NCBI GenBank assembly: GCA_017979445.1
Contig: CM030706.1
Span: forward strand, 14,246,967 to 14,310,966
DNA: 64,000 nt
Source: Akebia trifoliata
Taxonomy: Eukaryota > Streptophyta > Magnoliopsida > Ranunculales > Lardizabalaceae
Direction: 5' to 3'
Made by a program: the position numbers and the translations under genes
Shown here: one piece after another, positions 58,401 through 64,000 of the stretch
Position numbering within the stretch: position 1 is the first letter of the stretch
Layout of the letters: each line of letters opens with the position of its first letter
Notes under the pieces: generated by a model
What the model saw: only the letters and a program-made list of their open reading frames with translations
What the model was told of the DNA's origin: nothing
Database searches by the model: none

Positions 58401-59976
58401 CTAGTAGTCTTGTTGGTGGTAAGGGCCTAGTTTCTTATGGAGATGGATCTCCTGAGTCTGACCAATAGTAGGAATTTAGTAGGTATTAGACTCATGAGTC
58501 TCCATGAGAAATTTTAGTCATTTTAGAATAACTAAGAGGCATGTGTGCTTTATAGTATTGTGGGTGTTGTTTCCATCTGTGGCTATTCTATCCATGTTGA
58601 TGTTAAGAGGTTTTGGGTTGTTGGTTATGAGATTTATCTTTTCTCTAGATTAGTTAATTATACATTAAACATATTTAAACTTATGGGGATAATGTGTTGA
58701 TTATGTATTAAAACTATGGGAGTAGATAGTTTTTAAAATGCCCTTGTTAACCTAACCCTATAGTTAATGCTTAGAACCCTTTCATGTTAAAAAGCCCTGA
58801 CAGGTGAAGCCCCATGGAAGGTCTACTGTTGTATGTGCAGATAGGAAGGAATATGTCTCCAAAGATGGTTTTATGTTGTATTAGCTACAAGTATGTAGCA
58901 GTCAATCACTTTGTTCCCTTACGTGGTCAAGATTAAGTCTATAAAAGATCAATTGATCTTGCAGATCCAATATTTCTAAGTTGGCATGACGATATGATGA
59001 AATGTGAAATTTAAAACCTAGCAAAGTAGGTTCAAGGTTGACGATATGATGAATAGGCAAAGAAAGGAGCATCAACGATTGACATCTCTGCATCTTTGGT
59101 GAGAAGTAGTTTTGAATTTGAAACCTACGTTTTTTATTCCCATTCTTAATTTTAGTTGAATAATTTGTTTTACTATATTGTTTGTGAATTATTTAGTATT
59201 GGAATGATGCGTTTTGTGATCTATTTCTAATTGGATTTTATGTGAATTGAATTTCTTGGGTGGTCAAGATTTAATTTCTATGAGTGATCTTTATTTAATG
59301 ATTTTTTTTTTCTAATTTTTTATTTATTAATGTTTCGTTTGTTGTGATTAGTGAATTAGAAAGCCGTCCCATTGTTTGTTAAACCTCCATATTCAATAAT
59401 CATGGACTACAGATCTTTATTTTTATTTTTTTAAACTCATCCTCCAATAATTTGATAGTTCAGGACTGTACAAATTTTGATGGGAAGAAATTGTCAATTA
59501 TGGGATTTTTTCACAATATAACTTCCCACATTTGATTTTTAAGATCATTAGGCACATTCTTCCACTTGACAAAAGTTGGTGATACATAGGTCTTCATAAC
59601 ACACTCTATGGATATACATAATTTGTTTGAATTTTTCCCAATAGGTTTTCCATCTATACTATATCTCATAGGGATACGTGCACTTGTTACAAATAATCAA
59701 TTTTTTACAAAATCCGACATTTAATAAGAAATACAAAACATGTCAATATCATGAATGACTAGTAACATACTCGTAAAAGTAGATGCAGATGATTTATCGC
59801 TTGATATAGTACCTATCAAACAAATATAATATGTATAACAATCATTTCTATGATGTCAAAAACATTGTTGATTTTAGTTTTTATTATAAAATTTTAAAAA
59901 TTATATATATAAAAAATTGATTTAAAATTATAGATTGTCCAACGTTAGATGACAGTTTAATTTTTCATTTTTTTGC
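58401..59976. other. Gene-free stretch at the boundary of the retrotransposon nest
   Basis: About 1.6 kb AT-rich DNA. No recognised ORF, LTR end, TIR or tRNA. A short minus-strand frame (58902-59093) has no known motif. Element T must end somewhere here, but I cannot find its LTR or primer-binding site, so T is truncated or its end is too decayed. Confidence 0.4.
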
Positions 59977-60110
59977 GAGGAATTTACTCTTACCCCCTAT
60001 AAATTTGGTGAAATATTAGTGATATCCCTTGCAAAAAACAAGATGAGGTCTACCCCCCTTGAATTTCGTGACTTGGTCACACCATTAATAAAATGAGTTT
60101 GCTATTAACA
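59977..60110 (+). repeat. Left terminal inverted repeat
   Basis: Pairs with 60965-61096 at roughly three of four positions by eye, including the runs AGTGATA, AAGATGA and GACTTGGTCA. Confidence 0.75.
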
Positions 60111-60450
60111 GAGAACATCAAATGACTTAAATACCCTTGGATTCATACAATTACCAAAACACTCTTCATCTTTTTCTTTCTCTAAATGAAGGTTGTTGTA
60201 GGTGGCTTTGCAACCATGGAGACACCTCCATCTTTGGTTGATGGGGAGAAGAATGATGACAAACAATTTCCTTACTACTTTAGTTAGATTGTAAGCCTTA
60301 TTAAGAGTCATTTTTCACAAATGGATTACCACATCAACAATCCAACACATCCCTCTAAGTTTCTTCAAAGTACTTAGATAAAAAAAAATTCAGAAAACAA
60401 TTTCTTTTGAGCTTGAGCCTAGGTTTTGAAAATGGATGGCTATCGAACTT

Positions 60451-60705
60451 TCACATAACCTCAAACTTAAAATTCAACGGTGAAAAAATAACTTTTTGGA
60501 ATTTTTTTTCCAAATTTGATAGACTTTTGTCCTCTACAACCATGAAGCATCCATTTGTGTTTTTGGAAACCACAAGGTGAGACCAAGGACCCTTAGTGAG
60601 GGTAAAATCCTTACTTAGTAAGGTTAGCAACTGCCATGTCTTCTTCGCCACTTCTGATGGTATTGGAACAAACCAGATAATGACTCTAGTCGCGATTGAA
60701 GCCAT
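60451..60705 (-). other. Unrecognised 84-codon frame inside the inverted-repeat element
   Basis: ATG start, mixed composition ('MASIATRVIIWFVPIPSEVA' at the N terminus), no motif known to me. Its position between TIRs makes a captured host exon possible. It may equally be chance. Confidence 0.2.
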
Positions 60706-60964
60706 TTATGGCTTCAATGAAACTCGTTGCCATGGCTCACAAATACTACAATAGATGAAGTTGATGCTCGAACAATGAACCTTTGATTCGAATGAAATCT
60801 AGAACTCACCCTTAATAGATCTAGTAGTGGATTAATTTTTTGGCTCTTTTTACTTGTTCTTATGATTAGGGTCTCGAAGAGAGATGTGAAAAGTGTAGTT
60901 GAAATTGAAAATGAAAAGAGAGAAAGAGAGAGATGAAGACTAATTTGATAATTGAAGTTCCCAA

Positions 60965-61096
60965 TGAAATAGCAAATTATTATTTTAACAATTTGACCAA
61001 GTCAACAAAAGTCAAGGGGGCAAAAGTCATCTTATATTTTAAGAGGGGTATCACTAATTTTACTAATTTTATATAGGGGTAAGGCTAAATTTCCCT
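60965..61096 (-). repeat. Right terminal inverted repeat
   Basis: See the left repeat. It ends about 470 bp upstream of the TGACGTGAC site of the protease gene. Confidence 0.75.
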
Positions 61097-61564
61097 TTAA
61101 AATCAAAACAAATTGCAACATAATTGTTGGGTTATCTATTGTTTCATACTTTGATAATTAAATAATCTAATAACATTGATTAAATTGCTCTTGAGTTAAC
61201 AAATTAATCTTAGAGAGTGTTACAAATAAATATAATGTTGGATAGTTGAGTAATCCATTCCCACCTCCCCCACAATTTTCCTAAAATAATTGGATGATAA
61301 AAGATAACGAAGCCAAAACGTTTAAATTATTACTTTTTATACAATAAATAAGAGTGTTATATTTTAAATCAATTAAAATCCAAATCTTAAAATGAGAATG
61401 AGAAAAAGAGAAACAAACAACATGAACTCATCATGCCTAAGGAATGAAGTTTAAAAGATACACAAAGATCCAACCGTAAAAATCTTTCTACTTTTTAACC
61501 GTAAGTTAGGTTCAACCCTTCTCCCTCTCCCGTTTAATTCTGCTTTTGTTTTCAACAATGAGAC

Positions 61565-61573
61565 TGACGTGAC
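61565..61573 (+). promoter_or_regulatory. TGACGTGAC motif in the protease promoter
   Basis: Combines a TGACG core (TGA/bZIP sites) with an ACGTGAC ABRE-like core, 28 bp before the TATA-like element. It would fit ABA/bZIP control, as expected if the gene acts like ASPG1, which is ABA-related in Arabidopsis. This is one short match, so weak evidence. Confidence 0.35.
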
Positions 61574-61592
61574 TGTAATTCCTCTCTCTTTC

Positions 61593-61602
61593 TATTAAAT
61601 AA
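61593..61602 (+). promoter_or_regulatory. TATA-like element of the aspartic protease gene
   Basis: TATTAAATAA, 55 bp upstream of the start codon. It is followed by a CT-rich leader with (CT)n at 61631-61648, a common plant initiator/leader feature. Confidence 0.5.
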
Positions 61603-61656
61603 TCCAAACCTCTCTCACAATCTCCACACTCCTCTCTCTCTCTCTCTGCTACAACA

Positions 61657-63153
61657 ATGGCGGTATTAGGTTTTCTCTTTTATTTCTTCTTCGTTTCGTT
61701 TTTCTTCTCTTCATCCGTTTTCTGTCGAAACTTAGTAGAAAGCCCCAAATCAACAATTGTACTCGACATCGCTACTTCGATTCAGAAAACCCTTGATGTT
61801 CTCTCATTCGATCCAGAAACCTTTCAAACCCTCCAACAAGAAGATCAAGAGCAGAGTATTTCATCATCAAAATCCACTGTCTCTTCTTCCTTGATTCTTC
61901 AACTACATTCTCGAGACGCTCTTCACAAATCCCCCCACAAAGATTACAAATCCCTAACCCTAGCTCGACTCGAACGTGACTCGGCCAGAGTCAAATCCCT
62001 CAATATCAAGCTACATCTTGCAATTAAAGGCATCAAGAAATCAGATCTTAAGCCAATGGACACAACCCAAGTAGAAGACAAATCCGGGAATCTAGAAGGT
62101 CCGATCATCTCCGGAACGAGTCAAGGAAGTGGTGAGTACTTCTCCCGTGTCGGAATCGGTCGTCCGTCCAAACCCCTTTACATGGTCCTTGACACAGGCA
62201 GTGACGTCACCTGGGTACAATGCGCGCCTTGTACGGACTGCTACCAACAAACTGATCCGATATTCGAACCTTCCTCATCTTCCTCTTACGCTCCTCTCTC
62301 TTGCGACAGCAAACAATGCAAATCTCTAGACGTATCGGCGTGTCGTAACGGTTCCTGTCTCTACCAAGTTTCGTACGGCGACGGATCTTACACTGTGGGA
62401 GATTTCTCCACTGAAACCCTAACGTTTGGAGACTCTGCTTCTGTTAACAACATCGCTATCGGATGTGGCCATGATAACGAGGGTTTGTTTGTTGGCTCAG
62501 CCGGATTGCTTGGCTTAGGCGGCGGCTTGCTTTCTTTCCCTTCTCAAGTGAATTCCTCCTCTTTTTCTTATTGCCTCGTCGATCGAGATTCCAACTCCGC
62601 TTCAACCCTCCAGTTCGGCTCAATCGCTGAACCCACTAACGCCGTAACCGCTCCGTTACTCCGCAACCGTCAACTCGATACGTTCTATTACGTGGGCTTA
62701 ACGGGGATGAGCGTTGGCGGAGAAATGCTGTCAATCCCTCCGTCACTTTTTGAGATGGACGAGAGTGGTAACGGCGGAGTTATCATTGATTCAGGAACGG
62801 CTGTGACTCGGTTACAAACCGACGCATACAACTCGCTCCGTGATGCGTTCGTTAAGGGCACGAAAGGCTTACAGTCAACTAACGGCGTTGCATTGTTTGA
62901 TACTTGTTACGATTTATCATCAAAGACGAGCGTTGAAGTTCCCACCGTTAAATTTCATTTCCCTGATGGAAAATCGTTACCGTTACCTGCGAAGAACTAC
63001 TTGATCCCAGTTGACTCAGTTGGAACGTTTTGTTTCGCGTTTGCACCGACTTCCTCTTCTATGTCAATAATTGGAAACATACAACAGCAAGGGACACGTG
63101 TCAGTTTCGACCGTGGTAACTCACTAGTTGGTTTCTCGTCTAATAAGTGCTAG
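61657..63153 (+). CDS. ASPG1-like: Aspartic protease, nepenthesin-like (ASPG1 type)
   Basis: Intact intronless gene of 498 codons, the only complete gene in the window. It is a pepsin-family (A1) endopeptidase of the plant atypical group. Order: hydrophobic signal peptide (residues about 1-22, Phe-rich, likely cleaved after VFC); a prosegment to about residue 140 with 'SLTLARLERDSARVKSL'; the first catalytic motif DTGSDVTW (Asp179); the Cys-rich nepenthesin insert starting C189-x2-C192-x2-C195; the flap Tyr240 in YGDGSYTVGDF; and the second catalytic motif DSGTAV (Asp378). The C-terminal 'SIIGNIQQQGTRVSFD' ends in a terminal Cys. Length and sequence resemble Arabidopsis ASPG1 (about 500 residues, guard-cell expressed, drought/ABA-linked), so a secreted or endomembrane protease is expected. 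The start is supported by signal peptide and context ACAACAATGGCG. The stop is TAG. The physiological role is inferred from that resemblance. Confidence 0.95.
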   Translation: MAVLGFLFYFFFVSFFFSSSVFCRNLVESPKSTIVLDIATSIQKTLDVLSFDPETFQTLQQEDQEQSISSSKSTVSSSLILQLHSRDALHKSPHKDYKSLTLARLERDSARVKSLNIKLHLAIKGIKKSDLKPMDTTQVEDKSGNLEGPIISGTSQGSGEYFSRVGIGRPSKPLYMVLDTGSDVTWVQCAPCTDCYQQTDPIFEPSSSSSYAPLSCDSKQCKSLDVSACRNGSCLYQVSYGDGSYTVGDFSTETLTFGDSASVNNIAIGCGHDNEGLFVGSAGLLGLGGGLLSFPSQVNSSSFSYCLVDRDSNSASTLQFGSIAEPTNAVTAPLLRNRQLDTFYYVGLTGMSVGGEMLSIPPSLFEMDESGNGGVIIDSGTAVTRLQTDAYNSLRDAFVKGTKGLQSTNGVALFDTCYDLSSKTSVEVPTVKFHFPDGKSLPLPAKNYLIPVDSVGTFCFAFAPTSSSMSIIGNIQQQGTRVSFDRGNSLVGFSSNKC

Positions 63154-64000
63154 AACATGACTTTACCATTTTACCACTGAGAGGCAAGTGGGTGGTGGTG
63201 TGTATCTTTCTCGCTTCCAGTGGCATGTATAGTAAATTAATAGAAGTTTAAGGGGGAAAGTGAGTGAGGTATCCTAATTCTAAATAGGAGCTGTTGTTTG
63301 TAACCGCGTTATTATTATTAGGTTAATGTTTGTTTATTTGTTTGTTTGTTTGTTTTATAGGAATTAAATATTATTGTGAGTATAATATTCTAAAAGAGGA
63401 AAAAATAGTCAAAGTTATTTATGAAGACGTTGCATGAGTGCAACGTGTCACGATTTAATTGCTTACTGTATATAATGACTGTCGGTGATTTTGGTTTTTG
63501 TGGAGAGAGAGAGAGAATCTGCTTTATTTGTGGGCTTTTGTTTGTTTATTTGTCAGTCACTTTCTTGGGATATGAAATTTTGGGGAACAGTAAATCTGTG
63601 GAATCGCTTTTATCCCATAAGGATGTTCCCAAGTTTTTTCCAGTGGACCCACCTCTTAAATTGCGCATGCTATGGTCCACATTTTTATTGTGATCAGAGC
63701 CCAAAGGTGCCTTAGTTGGCCCACCTACTGGTGGTCTTGGTCAAACTATTGGACGGACCGAACCAATATTTAAAAAAAAATTAAATTTAAAATTTTGTAA
63801 TTTTTTTTTTTTTTGAATCGTGGTAATCTGATTTTTGATTAGTAGTAGAAGAAAATGGGCATTTGAATTACTAGTTGGCCTCGGACTCTCAGTTGGTTTG
63901 CCACATTGCAAAGCAACTTTGTGGTCACAGCTTACTACTCATTAAAAATAATAATAATAATAATGTCATTAGTTTAAACAACAAAAAATATTCATCAAAA
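63154..64000 (+). other. 3' flank of the protease gene, no further gene seen
   Basis: Contains the probable 3' UTR with T-rich and GTTT repeats (GTTTGTTTATTTGTTTGTTT near 63328-63353) and an AATAAT microsatellite (about 63948-63963). Frames at 63421-63693 and 63485-63715 overlap each other and lack known motifs. No clear AATAAA. Confidence 0.4.

Larger units (their letters stand above)
59977..61096. mobile_element. 1.1-kb element with about 130-bp terminal inverted repeats (MULE- or MITE-like)
   Basis: The left end (from GAGGAATTTACTCTTACCCC) is matched by the reverse complement of the right end (from AGGGAAATTTAGCCTTACCCC at 61096 inward). The match continues through AGTGATA(T/C)CCC, AAGATGA, GCCCCCTTGA/ACCCCCCTTGA and GACTTGGTCA. 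Long TIRs with non-TIR filling fit a Mutator-like element or large MITE. I could not find a convincing target duplication (9 bp expected for MULEs), so the exact ends are uncertain by a few bases. Two minus-strand frames inside (60705-60451 and 60311-60105) have no recognised domain and could be captured gene pieces. No transposase is present. Confidence 0.75.

Noticed and set aside
59968..61105. Target duplication of 8-9 bp for the inverted-repeat element
   Set aside because: Flanks TTTTTTTGC and TTAAAATCA do not match, and shifting the ends by a few bases did not help.
62129..62329. 66-codon frame inside the protease gene
   Set aside because: Alternative-frame shadow of the intact coding sequence.
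63421..63715. Two overlapping frames downstream of the protease gene
   Set aside because: No motif, low-complexity GAGA and GTTT text, overlapping in different frames. Judged to be chance.

Overview
This is nuclear DNA from a flowering plant. The one intact gene is a plant-type (nepenthesin-like) aspartic protease, and nearly everything else is Ty3/gypsy LTR retrotransposon DNA of two plant-specific groups, Tat/Ogre and Athila. The lineage is probably eudicot, but I cannot name the species.

The layout is a nest of insertions. (1) The oldest layer is a large Tat-type element on the minus strand (called T here). Its gag and protease lie at about 58.4-54.3 kb, RT and RNase H at 43.8-41.3 kb, and integrase at 13.6-12.5 kb. 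A convergent plus-strand remnant beyond the integrase (about 5.2-9.9 kb) carries a recognisable plant mobile domain (PMD) segment. (2) T is split by two Athila elements. The old one, D, is on the plus strand, with LTRs at 13637-14110 (truncated) and 40011-41345. The young one, E, is on the minus strand at 43822-54330, with 1.2-kb LTRs and a perfect GTTAC duplication. (3) D was in turn filled by an Ogre-type element, A. Its LTRs are at 14164-18236 and 27122-31489, and its internal region holds degraded gag, a pol stub and 3' minisatellites. Beside it is a chromovirus-like LTR (31494-34409). (4) Ogre element A was then hit by two solo LTRs: 18624-19854 (identical family to E, duplication AGTAC) and 21708-23451 (family B, duplication ATTAC). 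Another family-A LTR (666-5204) and a reversed family-B solo LTR (9886-11411) sit in the left part of T.

From about 59 kb to the right end the DNA looks like host gene space. A 1.1-kb element with about 130-bp terminal inverted repeats (59977-61096) lies about 560 bp upstream of the single-exon aspartic protease gene (61657-63153), which has a clear TATA box, CT-rich leader and start context. It closely resembles the ASPG1 (aspartic protease in guard cell 1) type.

Most retrotransposon coding regions are broken. E is the best preserved: all gag-pol domains and catalytic motifs are visible, but the reading frame changes six times. The least ordinary parts of the window are the PMD-like antisense remnant of T, the LTR-A array of palindromes spaced about 68 bp apart, and the Ogre LTR that has 3'-end sequence on its left and a primer-binding site on its right.
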